Shown here in pieces: positions 27,501 to 34,677 of a stretch of DNA of 37,030 nt (positions within the stretch are counted from its first letter, which is position 1; each line of letters begins with the position of its first letter). The DNA lies in contig JACCRT010000057.1 in NCBI GenBank assembly GCA_013813355.1, positions 1 through 37,030 on the forward strand, in the 5' to 3' direction. The stretch is from Acidobacteriota bacterium (GTDB lineage: Bacteria > Acidobacteriota > Vicinamibacteria > Vicinamibacterales > 2-12-FULL-66-21). Both the position numbers and the translations under genes were made by a program. A model generated the notes under the pieces. That model saw only the letters and a list, made by a program, of their open reading frames with translations, was not told the origin of the DNA and searched no databases.

Positions 27501-28364
27501 GGCGCGCGCGTCAGACAGCCTGGTGCGCGCGGCATCGATCGCTTCACCGAGCAGCCGATACCGCTGGGCGAACTGCACCTTTTCCCAGCGCCGGAGTTCC
27601 TCGCGCAGCCGCCTGTAGCGTCGCGCTTTGGCCGCCTGCCGCTTGAGCGTGCCCCGCTGCTTCTCGACTTCGAACACGATGTCGTCGACCCGGGTCAGGT
27701 TCTGCTGGGCGGCCTCGAGCTTCAGTTCGGCGGCGCGCCGGCGGCTCTTGAACTTCGTGACCCCGGCCGCCTCTTCAATCAACTGGCGGCGGTCGGTCGG
27801 ACGGGCGCTCAGAATCTGACCGATCTTCCCCTGCTCGATGACGGCGTAGCCTTTCACGCCGAGCCCGGCATCCATCAGCAGGTCCTGGACGTCGCGCAGG
27901 CGGCACGACTCGCCGTCAATCAGGTACTCGCTCTCGCCGGACCTGTACAGCCGCCGCATCAACTCCACATCGCGGACGATCAGGGGTGTTTCGTCCTCGA
28001 CCGCCACCCCGGCCAGCAACTCCCCGGCGGCGAACTGCTGTGCGCCGTCCGCAGGGCCAGCCGCCTTTGGCCGTGCCGGCGTGCCCATGGGTACGCGCGC
28101 CGCGACGCCCGCCAGCTTGAGCTTGACCTCGGCCGCGCCCGTGGCCTTCCGCGCATCGCTCCCGCCAAAGATCACGTCCTCCATCCGGTCGCCACGAAGG
28201 CTCTTGGCGCTCTGCTCGCCAAGGACCCACGTCAGCGCATCCACCACATTGCTCTTCCCGCAACCGTTGGGGCCGACAATGGCCGTAACCCCATCGTCGA
28301 ACGTAAGTTCGGAGCGATCCGGGAAGCTCTTGAAACCGGCGATTTCGAGACGTTGCAACCGCAT
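24597..28364 (-). CDS. smc: Chromosome segregation ATPase SMC
   Basis: A 1255-residue condensin-type ATPase that organises the chromosome with ScpA and ScpB. Walker A GPNGCGKSN is at 31-39. Long coiled coils flank a hinge in the middle. The signature LSGGEKALTAMA starts at 1165 and Walker B FCLLDEIDAPLDD is at about 1189-1201. An insertion of about 40 residues rich in Ala/Pro/Gly occurs after KLKLAG in the N-terminal head. A disordered acidic Pro/Ala-rich stretch lies before KIDKMGPVNMMAI in the C-terminal part. ATG 28364 has AAGGA 11 nt upstream. A terminator lies 25 nt upstream; the M48 gene follows after 135 nt. scpA and scpB are not in the window. Confidence 0.95.
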   Translation of the reverse strand: MRLQRLEIAGFKSFPDRSELTFDDGVTAIVGPNGCGKSNVVDALTWVLGEQSAKSLRGDRMEDVIFGGSDARKATGAAEVKLKLAGVAARVPMGTPARPKAAGPADGAQQFAAGELLAGVAVEDETPLIVRDVELMRRLYRSGESEYLIDGESCRLRDVQDLLMDAGLGVKGYAVIEQGKIGQILSARPTDRRQLIEEAAGVTKFKSRRRAAELKLEAAQQNLTRVDDIVFEVEKQRGTLKRQAAKARRYRRLREELRRWEKVQFAQRYRLLGEAIDAARTRLSDARARETAAAAHLATVEAVLERVRLELTEADSRTTAAREAAHASELESGRLQQQIAFDKQQVENLAVMASEIEAEVQSLESRREPARLDLAARRDAAARAATERGQALETLRGEEASQANLERTIDGLDADVEAARSEHYAAVNAATALRHALEHAAAAQGRLAEQMAKLDGESHDLHVEAGRAADERAAAEEGMQRARTAIEELRLERAARDSELTAARADREVRASELRTNEHDLAGVSARLKSLEELDAARAEYGDGARLVLAESGEDVGQMGSVADYLQTDARYERAIEACLGDLLQHVVVRTHEQAAAGLHFARERSAGRVGFLVAGENEGTAQDVASPGEGLIRVADVVDVSGPAAAAIRAALAHAWIAEHYDGARAAAAGTTGRVATLDGEVFHGPHLVEGGARAEARGLLTTKREIKELRERAETARLAVDRLGEGIEGLDVAVASADSAILALQGERHRQEKAALGFELQTGQTRETTERIARKQEQIAAERRSAEEQSRTQEARQEEARASIARIQLDQQAADEQLNTAQRRVYDARQALQAQALRAAEAKAAHAALVERASGLSIEIQRLEEAAQELETRVVTRRDDLARTHTRRTGLLETIVAAEARLDAGLRELDDLRDHVRGADEQSQALRAHFESQEGRIREARKALEGVRDEASQLEVVRATAEADLSHLAASCVETVQATLDEVAEEVAQLESDGLLASPKPVDDAPEAAEVEDDPTLVAAAAQPDAEPLVEPESAPAGPVMTPDEMVGDLRAKIDKMGPVNMMAIDQFDDLESRHTFLTAQRKDLVDSIAATGDAIKKIEKTTRERFREAFTAINTNFEGTFTTLFGGGRAGLMLLDENDQLESGIDIIAQPPGKRLQSIQLLSGGEKALTAMALMFAIFKYRPSPFCLLDEIDAPLDDANIGRFVEMLQGMQDHTQFILITHNRKTMEIADRLYGVTMEEPGVSKLISVQLN

Positions 28365-28388
28365 GGCTGGATGGGTCCTTGCTCAATC

Positions 28389-28434
28389 AAAAAGCCGCTT
28401 CCGTCAGGAGATACACTCCCGCCCGGAAGCGGCT
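28389..28434 (-). terminator. Intrinsic terminator between ctpA and smc (minus strand)
   Basis: AGCCGCTTCCG (28393-28403) and CGGAAGCGGCT (28424-28434) form a perfect 11-bp stem. On the minus strand it is followed by TTTTT and GATT. It ends the ctpA transcript about 225 nt after its stop. It lies only 25 nt upstream of the smc ATG, so smc must start within that space or read through. The remaining gap 28435-28658 holds small hairpins (CCCAC/GTGGG near 28510, GCCCC/GGGGC near 28570) and nothing else recognised. Confidence 0.8.
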
Positions 28435-28658
28435 GGGTTCGCTTCGAAGATGTTCAGGATGCTGAGGTAACGAAAAAGACTGGACAAAAGACCGTTTGGC
28501 CGGCATCCACACCCCACCCAAAGTGGGATGGCCCCTGGAACCGGTGAACGGCCGTCAGTCTAACAAGCCCCATACCTTGGGGCAAGATCAAATTGAGACC
28601 CCAATATGTTGGTCCATCGCCCCATCAGAAGAGGCCTCGATCCAACCCGTTCTCTGTG

Positions 28659-30296
28659 CTAGCGCCGCCCCTGCGCCACCCTGGCCCGCGTGAGCTCGGT
28701 CATCCGGTTGGCCTCTGCATAGTGGCTCAGGGCGAACTGGGCCTGGGGATCGCGTGCAATGAGGTTGCGGCGGGCCTCGTCGATGCCGAAGAGCTCCCGG
28801 TCGATGTCGTAATGAATCATCGCGCGGATGAACGCCTCGTCGGCCTGAAACGCTTCCTCGTCAATCTTGATCTTCAGTCCCGCCAGCGAAGCCTTGAAGT
28901 CCGCGAGCATCTCGTCGGTGACGGTGAAGCCACGCGAGAGCGGCCGAAGTGCCTGGTTGGCGTCGCTCAATCGGGTATCCCCTTCGGCGCGGAAGCGGCC
29001 AGCGTAGTCGAGGAACGCCTGGCGCGCATACAGCAGGCGGCCGAACCGGGTCGGGTTGAAGCCCTCCACGGGGCCGACAATGAACTTGTCGGGCTCGATA
29101 CCACCGCCGCCGTAGACCTTGCGGCCGCTGTCAGTGAGTTTCATCTCCGCTGCCGAGCGCTGGCGGTCCTCGCTCTGGTCGCGCAGCGAATAAGTGAGGT
29201 ACTCGTCGAAGCTGCCGTCCCACGGGCGCTGGATCAGCCGTCCGCTCGGCGTGTAATACCGTCCGGTGGTAACCGCCACGCCCGCGCCGTCTGAAACCCT
29301 GTAGACCGACTGCACCAGCGCCTTGCCGAAGGTCGTTTCGCCGACGACCAGGCCGCGGTCGTGGTCCTGCAGCGCGCCGCTGACGATCTCGGAGGCGCTC
29401 GCACTATTGCGGTTGACGAGTACGACGACCGGCAGGTCGATGTACTCGCTACGCTCGGTCGCACGGTATTCCTGGTCGGCGTTGTCCACGCGCCCGCGCG
29501 TGTAGACGATCATGTCGCCCCGCGGCAGGAACCGGTTCGAGATCCGAATCGCCTGGTCGAGCGCGCCCCCCGGGTTGTCTCGCAGATCGAACAGCAGGCG
29601 CGTCATGCCCTTCGCCTTGAGCTGTTCGAGTGCGGCGCCGAACTCACGGTCAGACGTCTCGGAGAACTCGCCAAGCTTGATGTAGCCGGTCTGCTCGTCG
29701 ATCATGAACGCGCCACGCACGGTGACGATATTGACCTCGTCGCGCTCGATGCGCATGTCGATGAGGCCCTCGTAACCGCGGCGCTTGATCCCAATCCCTA
29801 CTTCCGTGCCCTTCGGCCCCTTCAGCAGCCGGACGGCCTGGTCGGCCGTAAAGCCCTTGGCGTCTACGGCCTGACCGTCGTCGCCAACGATCCGCGCGAT
29901 GATGTCACCCCGGCGCAGCCCCTTGCGGTACGCGGGGGAATTCTCGAAGACCGACATGACCGTAATGTCACCGTCGAGGCTCTGGATCTGGATGCCGAGA
30001 CCGTAGTAGCTCCCCTGCTGGCGCTCGCGCATCGCCGAGTATTCCCGCGGATTGAAAAAACTGGAATGCGGATCGAGTGTGTGCAGCATGCCTTCGATGG
30101 CGCCGTACACCAGGCGGTCGGACGGAACTTCCTCGACGTAGTCGCGCTCGACGGCGGCCAGGGCAGACGTAAAGATCCGGTAGTGCTGCGAGATCTCGTC
30201 CTGGGTTGCCAGCACAGAGCTGCCGAAGAAGCCACCGACCAGCGCTGACAGGAGCACCGCCAGCATGGCCGCAGGGAAAAAGCGGGAATGGCGCAT
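28659..30296 (-). CDS. C-terminal processing peptidase (S41, CtpA/Prc family)
   Basis: A 545-residue periplasmic serine protease. The signal peptide is residues 1-30 (MRHSRFFPAAMLAVLLSALVGGFF ending VLA). The PDZ domain lies at about 95-180. The S41 core has the Ser-Lys dyad S300 (NSASASEI) and K325 (TTFGKALVQ), with the usual 25-residue spacing. About 150 further residues follow the core, ending in an Arg-rich tail. It trims or degrades envelope proteins, often in peptidoglycan control. ATG 30296 is chosen because a clear signal peptide starts there; upstream open frame runs through promoter sequence. A -10 box ends 6 nt before this ATG. It is divergent from tatA. Confidence 0.93.
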   Translation of the reverse strand: MRHSRFFPAAMLAVLLSALVGGFFGSSVLATQDEISQHYRIFTSALAAVERDYVEEVPSDRLVYGAIEGMLHTLDPHSSFFNPREYSAMRERQQGSYYGLGIQIQSLDGDITVMSVFENSPAYRKGLRRGDIIARIVGDDGQAVDAKGFTADQAVRLLKGPKGTEVGIGIKRRGYEGLIDMRIERDEVNIVTVRGAFMIDEQTGYIKLGEFSETSDREFGAALEQLKAKGMTRLLFDLRDNPGGALDQAIRISNRFLPRGDMIVYTRGRVDNADQEYRATERSEYIDLPVVVLVNRNSASASEIVSGALQDHDRGLVVGETTFGKALVQSVYRVSDGAGVAVTTGRYYTPSGRLIQRPWDGSFDEYLTYSLRDQSEDRQRSAAEMKLTDSGRKVYGGGGIEPDKFIVGPVEGFNPTRFGRLLYARQAFLDYAGRFRAEGDTRLSDANQALRPLSRGFTVTDEMLADFKASLAGLKIKIDEEAFQADEAFIRAMIHYDIDRELFGIDEARRNLIARDPQAQFALSHYAEANRMTELTRARVAQGRR

Positions 30297-30302
30297 GAAC
30301 GC

Positions 30303-30332
30303 ATCGTAACAGACGAAATCACGGCGCCGCAA
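30303..30332 (-). promoter_or_regulatory. Promoter of ctpA (possibly leaderless)
   Basis: On the minus strand TTGCGG (30332-30327), an 18-nt spacer and TACGAT (30308-30303) are followed after 6 nt by the ctpA ATG. This spacing predicts a transcript starting at the start codon. There is no Shine-Dalgarno sequence. Confidence 0.5.
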
Positions 30333-30416
30333 TGACTTCGGGCTGAGCAGCGTGACCGAAGCGAAACCAGACCACCTCGACGGCCGCACGGTAGGCGCGG
30401 TTGCCGCTCACTGCGT

Positions 30417-30422
30417 TATAAT
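30417..30422 (+). promoter_or_regulatory. -10 box (TATAAT) for tatA-tatC
   Basis: Perfect TATAAT 66 nt before ATG 30489. TTGCCG at 30401-30406 is too close to be its -35 element. The leader contains GGGTGGGGAGG/CCCCC-type sequence that can pair weakly. Confidence 0.5.
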
Positions 30423-30488
30423 GCCCGAGGGTGGGGAGGTTCCCCCACGGATCTTCGTTCACTGCCGCCCTTTGAAGGACTGTTGACT

Positions 30489-30758
30489 ATGTTCGGTTCC
30501 GTCGGCATGCCGGAACTTCTGATCATCCTGACGATCGCCCTGATCATCTTCGGGCCGCGCAAGCTGCCCGAGCTCGGCCGTTCGCTCGGGCGGAGCCTTC
30601 AGGAGTTCAAGCGCGCGTCGCATGAGCTCAGGAACACGCTGGACGACGAGGTCCGGATTGAGGAAGAGCGCGACCGGGAACGGCAGCGTGTGGCGACTCC
30701 TGCGGCCCCTCCCGGACCGGAGGAGCCAGTCGTGGCCCGGCAGAGCGGCCTCGACTAG
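30489..30758 (+). CDS. tatA: Sec-independent translocase protein TatA/TatB family
   Basis: An 89-residue membrane protein of the twin-arginine system, which exports folded proteins. One membrane helix (about 5-21, VGMPELLIILTIALIIFGP) ends in the FGP hinge. An amphipathic helix follows (RKLPELGRSLGRSLQEFKRA), then a charged tail. Start ATG 30489 matches the family; a TTG two codons upstream is less likely. tatC follows after 12 nt. No separate tatB is present, so this may be a bifunctional TatA in a two-component TatAC system, unless a tatB lies elsewhere. Confidence 0.92.
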   Translation: MFGSVGMPELLIILTIALIIFGPRKLPELGRSLGRSLQEFKRASHELRNTLDDEVRIEEERDRERQRVATPAAPPGPEEPVVARQSGLD

Positions 30759-30770
30759 CCCGTTCGCGCG

Positions 30771-31571
30771 ATGGCGCTCGTCCCTTCCACCACGACGGAA
30801 GATCCCAACCGTCAAATTCAGCTCACCGACCCCGACTCCCTCGAGGACGGCGCGAGCAAGATGTCATTCCTCGAGCACCTCGAGGAACTGCGTCGGCGCC
30901 TCATCAATAGTGCGCTCTCCCTTGTCGCCGGCGTGTTCATTGCTTTTTTCTTCCTGAACCGGATCGTCGACTTCGTGCTCCTGCCGCTCAGGGAACTCCT
31001 GCCGGAAGGCAGCTCGTTCCAGACGATCGAGGGCCCCGAGTACATCATCCTGTACTTAAAGATCGGGCTGCTGGCGGGTCTCTTCGTCGCCTTGCCGCTC
31101 ATCCTCTGGCAGGTCTGGCTCTTCATCGCCCCGGGCCTGTACGCGCACGAAAAACGGTTCGCGATCCCGTTTGTGGCCATGACCTCGGTGTTTTTCTTCA
31201 TCGGGGCCGCCTTCGCGCACTACCTCGCCTTTCCGTATAGCTGGGACTTCTTCGTCAAGTTTCAGCCCGAGTACGTGCAGTTCATGCCGAGGCTCGGCCC
31301 GACGTTCTCGCTCTACGTGAAGATCCTCTTGGCCTTTGCGCTGATCTTTCAGATGCCGACGGTCGTGTTGTTCCTGGCGCGCATGGGCATGGTGACGCCC
31401 GGATTCCTGGTGAAGCACACGAAATACGCCGTCCTCATCATCTTCATCCTCGCCGCTTTCCTCACGCCGGCAGACGTCGTGTCGCAGTTCATGATGGCAG
31501 GGCCCATGATCTTGCTCTACGGCCTCAGCATCGGGATTGCCTGGGTCTTCGGACGGCGTAAACCCTCATAG
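30771..31571 (+). CDS. tatC: Sec-independent translocase protein TatC
   Basis: A 266-residue membrane protein that recognises twin-arginine signal peptides. The N-terminal FLEHLEELRRRL (33-44) is the TatC signature. Six membrane helices follow, with LPLILWQVWLFIAPGLYAHEKR in the centre and YAVLIIFILAAFLTPADVVSQ near the C terminus. The roughly 30 residues before the signature are hydrophilic and unusually long. Start ATG 30771 is 12 nt after tatA, so the two are co-transcribed. The next gene has its own promoter. Confidence 0.95.
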   Translation: MALVPSTTTEDPNRQIQLTDPDSLEDGASKMSFLEHLEELRRRLINSALSLVAGVFIAFFFLNRIVDFVLLPLRELLPEGSSFQTIEGPEYIILYLKIGLLAGLFVALPLILWQVWLFIAPGLYAHEKRFAIPFVAMTSVFFFIGAAFAHYLAFPYSWDFFVKFQPEYVQFMPRLGPTFSLYVKILLAFALIFQMPTVVLFLARMGMVTPGFLVKHTKYAVLIIFILAAFLTPADVVSQFMMAGPMILLYGLSIGIAWVFGRRKPS

Positions 31572-31644
31572 ATTCAGGTCGTTCCCAGTTCGCCTGAAGT
31601 CGTGCCGGGATCCAGGGGTTGTCACTTTTTCACTACAGTTGGGT

Positions 31645-31650
31645 TACAAT
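31645..31650 (+). promoter_or_regulatory. Possible -10 box for the OmpA-family gene
   Basis: TACAAT about 80 nt before ATG 31732. TTGTCA (31619-31624) resembles a -35 hexamer but its spacer is 20 nt, longer than usual. A strong outer-membrane gene would be expected to have its own promoter here. Confidence 0.4.
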
Positions 31651-31731
31651 CTCTGCAGTAGTCTCTGCGGAGGGGCGTGACGTTCGCTCACTGCCAGCCG
31701 CGGGACCGGAACGAGACAGGACGGAACGCAG

Positions 31732-33384
31732 ATGACAAGATTCGCAGCAACGTTGTGCCTGGCAGCCACCGTGGCGGTCGCCACGCCGGCGTTCGCCCAG
31801 GCTCCCGCAGACCAGGAGACCCGCCGGGCGACCACGACGGTCCAGGGAGACACAGGCCTCTGGTTCGTCCCAACGGCCGAGATCCTGCCGGCCCGCCGGT
31901 TTTCGCTGAGCGCGTACCGCGTTAACTTCGATTACGACCAGGGCTTCACCGACGTGTCGAACTGGCCCGTGACGGTCGGGGTCGGGCTGGCTGACCGCGT
32001 GGAACTCTTCGGCGCGTTTACGCTTGTCAGGCGCATCGACCGGGACGTGCGCCCGCTCTTCGTCGCCGCAGGGCCGCGATTCGGCGGCGTGGTGAACGAA
32101 TACCCGTTCGTGAACGACGGCTGGAGCGGCAACCAGCTCGGGGACCTCTGGCTGGGCGCAAAGATCAACCTGGCATCGCAGCACCGCCAGTCGCCGGCGG
32201 CATTTGCGCTCCGCGGGCAGCTCAAGATTCCGACGGCGAGCCGTGACGATGGGGCAGGGACGGGCCGCCTGGATGCGGCGATCGACGCGGTCGTGAGCAG
32301 CGAAATCAATGAGCGGGTGGAACTGTCCGGGTTCGGCGGCTTCATCGTGCGCGGCGATCCCGACGAGTTCAATCTGCTGAACGGCTTCCGCTGGGGCGTC
32401 GGCGCCGCCATGCCGACGCGGGGAAGCCTGCGGCTGACGGCCGAACTGCACGGCGAAGTGTACAGCGGAGACGCGGTGACCCTCGAGGGTGCCGTGCCCC
32501 AGCAGTTCGGCACCGCACCGCCGGTGAACTCCGAGCAGCGCGGGCCCGTCAACGCCAGCCTCGGGCTGACGTGGCTGGGCGCCAACGGCCTCTTTGCCGG
32601 GGCTGGCGTGAACTGGAACATGCGGATGGACCCGCGCAGTGATTTCGGCGCCTTCGGCGACGTCACAGGGGATTCGCTCGGCTTTCAGGTCCGGCTTGGT
32701 TACCACCCCGGCGTCCGCGTCTACGTCGCGCCCGCGCCGCCGCCGCCACCGCCGCCCACGACCGCGAACCGTCCACCCACCGTGCGTGCCCGGTGCGAGC
32801 CGTGCACGGTGGAGATTGGCAAGGGGTCAACGCTTTCGGCCGATGCCACCGATCCGGACGGCGATCAGCTGACCTATCGCTGGAGCGTGCCGACAGGCAC
32901 CCTGACGAGCCCCAACGATCGACAGACACCGTGGACGGCTCCGATGCAGGAGGGCCCGGTCGTCGCCACCGTGACCGTCACCGACAGCCACGGCGCCACG
33001 GCGACCGACGCGGTGACACTGCAGGTCGTGCGGCCGGCCGTCAAGGAGTTCACGTTCGAGGACGTCCACTTCGACTTCGACCGCTACTCGCTCCGGCCCG
33101 AGGCGACGCGCGCGCTGGACGAGGCGATCCGCTCACTGCAGGAGAACACGACGCTGCGCCTCGAGATCGAAGGGCACACCTGCAACATTGGCACGGCCGA
33201 GTACAACCTCGCGCTCGGCGAACGCCGCGCGATCGCGGTGCGTGAGTACCTCGCTGGCCGCGGGATTGGCGCCGACCGCCTGCGCACGGTCAGCTACGGT
33301 GAAGAGCGCCCGAAGCACGACAACGCCCGGGAGGAGACTCGCCGCCTGAACCGCCGCGCCGCGCTGGTGGTCCGGATCCAGTAG
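31732..33384 (+). CDS. Outer-membrane beta-barrel protein with PKD-like and OmpA domains
   Basis: A 550-residue protein. The signal peptide is residues 1-22 (cut after PAFA). A beta-barrel region covers about 35-330 with alternating strands and GVGLADRVELFGAF-like segments. A Pro-rich linker (near 335-345) leads to a PKD-like domain (about 350-435, DPDGDQLTYRWSVPTG). The OmpA/Pal-like peptidoglycan-binding domain ends the protein (about 440-548: VHFDFDRYSLRP, GHTCNIGTAEYN, RRLNRRAALVV). The barrel would anchor the outer membrane to the cell wall. In the OmpA domain the usual Asp of GHTD is Cys. A strong terminator follows (33437-33472). Confidence 0.9.
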   Translation: MTRFAATLCLAATVAVATPAFAQAPADQETRRATTTVQGDTGLWFVPTAEILPARRFSLSAYRVNFDYDQGFTDVSNWPVTVGVGLADRVELFGAFTLVRRIDRDVRPLFVAAGPRFGGVVNEYPFVNDGWSGNQLGDLWLGAKINLASQHRQSPAAFALRGQLKIPTASRDDGAGTGRLDAAIDAVVSSEINERVELSGFGGFIVRGDPDEFNLLNGFRWGVGAAMPTRGSLRLTAELHGEVYSGDAVTLEGAVPQQFGTAPPVNSEQRGPVNASLGLTWLGANGLFAGAGVNWNMRMDPRSDFGAFGDVTGDSLGFQVRLGYHPGVRVYVAPAPPPPPPPTTANRPPTVRARCEPCTVEIGKGSTLSADATDPDGDQLTYRWSVPTGTLTSPNDRQTPWTAPMQEGPVVATVTVTDSHGATATDAVTLQVVRPAVKEFTFEDVHFDFDRYSLRPEATRALDEAIRSLQENTTLRLEIEGHTCNIGTAEYNLALGERRAIAVREYLAGRGIGADRLRTVSYGEERPKHDNAREETRRLNRRAALVVRIQ

Positions 33385-33436
33385 GGACGCACCCTGCGGG
33401 GGCGCCCGCACGACCCTGATCGGTGTCAGCAGTCAG

Positions 33437-33472
33437 GGGCCGGCTTCGCATCCGCGGAGCCGGCCTTTTTTT
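33437..33472 (+). terminator. Intrinsic terminator after the OmpA-family gene
   Basis: GGCCGGCT (33438-33445) pairs with AGCCGGCC (33458-33465), followed by TTTTTTT (33466-33472). It lies 53 nt after the stop and ends the transcript. Confidence 0.88.
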
Positions 33473-33523
33473 CGTGGAGGCACCGGAGGCGGCGAGGTCA
33501 CCGCGTTAGACTATCCCTTCCCA

Positions 33524-34564
33524 ATGGTGATCAAGGCGTCGGCGTCGGCCGACATCCGGCAGCTCATTACCGCGTTGAGCAGTGACGACGAGGTGGCGCG
33601 GGAAACCGCCGTCGCGCGGCTGGCTATCATCGGGAGCCGCGCCGTGGACCGCCTCCTGGCGGCGTACCGCGGAACGACCGACCGCGGCACGCGGACCGCC
33701 ATCCTGCGGGCGCTGGAGCCCTCGGCCGACGACCGCGCGCTGGCGATCGCACGGGAGGCGCTCCGAGCCGGCGGGGACATGGGTGTGGCCGCGTCCGGCG
33801 TCCTGCGAAGCCTGCTGGATTCGCGGCAAGCCCCGACGGCCGCCGCCGCCCTGGATGCCCTCATCACCGTCGTCACGGACGGCGCGACCGAACACCGCCT
33901 CAGGTTCGCCGCGGGAGAGGCCCTCCGGGCCGTCCCGGCTATCTCCGCCCAGGTGGCAGCGGCGCTGCGGGAGCTTCCGGGAATGGCAGACCAGGCTCCT
34001 GAGGGGGATAGCGCCCGGGCGGGGGCCGAGGCCGGCGCCGTCTGGCAGGATGCCTTGGAGGGGCGGCTTCCGGACCTGCCAGGGTCGCTGCGGGAGGCGC
34101 TGAATACCTACAGCAGCCATGCACCCCTCGGCGGGCTCCAGGGCCTCGTCGAGGCCGTCCGCGCTCACGAGCAGACCGTCGGGGCGGACCGGCGCAGCGA
34201 TTGGCGCACGCTGCGCGGCGCGCTGCACCAGGCGCTGGCACTCCGGGGCAGCCGGGTGGCGCTGTACGACCTGCGAGAGTCGCTCGAGCAGGCCGCCGAG
34301 CCGCTGCCACCAGCCTTCCTGACCGCGCTGCACGCCGTGGGTGACGAATCCTGCCTGGAGCCAATCGCCGCGGCCCATCACGTGGCGCAGGACGCGCGCT
34401 GGAAAGCACAGCTCCGCGAGGCCTTCCAGGCCGTCGCCCGACGCGAGCGCCTCAGCCGCCGAAGCGCCGTCATCAAGCGGGTGGCGGCCAGGTGGGGGGA
34501 GGACTTCAAGGAGCTGAGCGGCGCTCGACAGGGGCGGGCGCGGCGGTCACCCGCCAGAGATTGA
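33524..34564 (+). CDS. HEAT-repeat-like alpha-helical protein of unknown function
   Basis: A 346-residue soluble protein. Its first half reads as HEAT-like helical pairs (ALSSDDEVARETAVARLAII, RTAILRALEPSADDRALAIA, AAAALDALITVVTDG, LRFAAGEALRAVP). The second half is helical, with no clear repeat. There is no signal peptide or membrane segment. Such proteins usually act as protein-binding scaffolds; no partner is visible. ATG 33524 has no ribosome site; TAGACTAT at 33507-33514 may be a -10 box with a very short leader. It is transcribed alone, after a terminator. The last 20 residues are arginine-rich. Confidence 0.75.
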   Translation: MVIKASASADIRQLITALSSDDEVARETAVARLAIIGSRAVDRLLAAYRGTTDRGTRTAILRALEPSADDRALAIAREALRAGGDMGVAASGVLRSLLDSRQAPTAAAALDALITVVTDGATEHRLRFAAGEALRAVPAISAQVAAALRELPGMADQAPEGDSARAGAEAGAVWQDALEGRLPDLPGSLREALNTYSSHAPLGGLQGLVEAVRAHEQTVGADRRSDWRTLRGALHQALALRGSRVALYDLRESLEQAAEPLPPAFLTALHAVGDESCLEPIAAAHHVAQDARWKAQLREAFQAVARRERLSRRSAVIKRVAARWGEDFKELSGARQGRARRSPARD

Positions 34565-34602
34565 ACCCGGAAGCGGCTACCGCCGCCCGAGTTCCGAGCC
34601 TT

Positions 34603-34677
34603 GAATTCTCAGTTCTGCGTTCTGACTTCAGAGTTCTCAGCTCTGCGTTCTGCGTTCTGGGTTCTGAGTTTCAGAAC
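34603..34677. repeat. Word-like repeat (AGTTCTG family) at the end of the pilX-like gene
   Basis: About nine copies of GTTCT or TTCTG words in the same direction, with AGAAC at the end in the opposite sense. It resembles the AGAACTCAG repeat at 19048-19110 read in reverse. It separates convergent genes and overlaps the last codons of the pilX-like gene. Confidence 0.65.

Noticed and set aside
28435-28658. Possible small RNA or tRNA in the ctpA-smc gap
   Set aside because: A few 5-bp hairpins occur, but no cloverleaf, no T-loop consensus and no promoter were seen on either strand.
31573-31598. Hairpin TTCAGG/CCTGAA after tatC as a terminator
   Set aside because: The stem has only 6 bp with a 14-nt loop and no T-tract follows.
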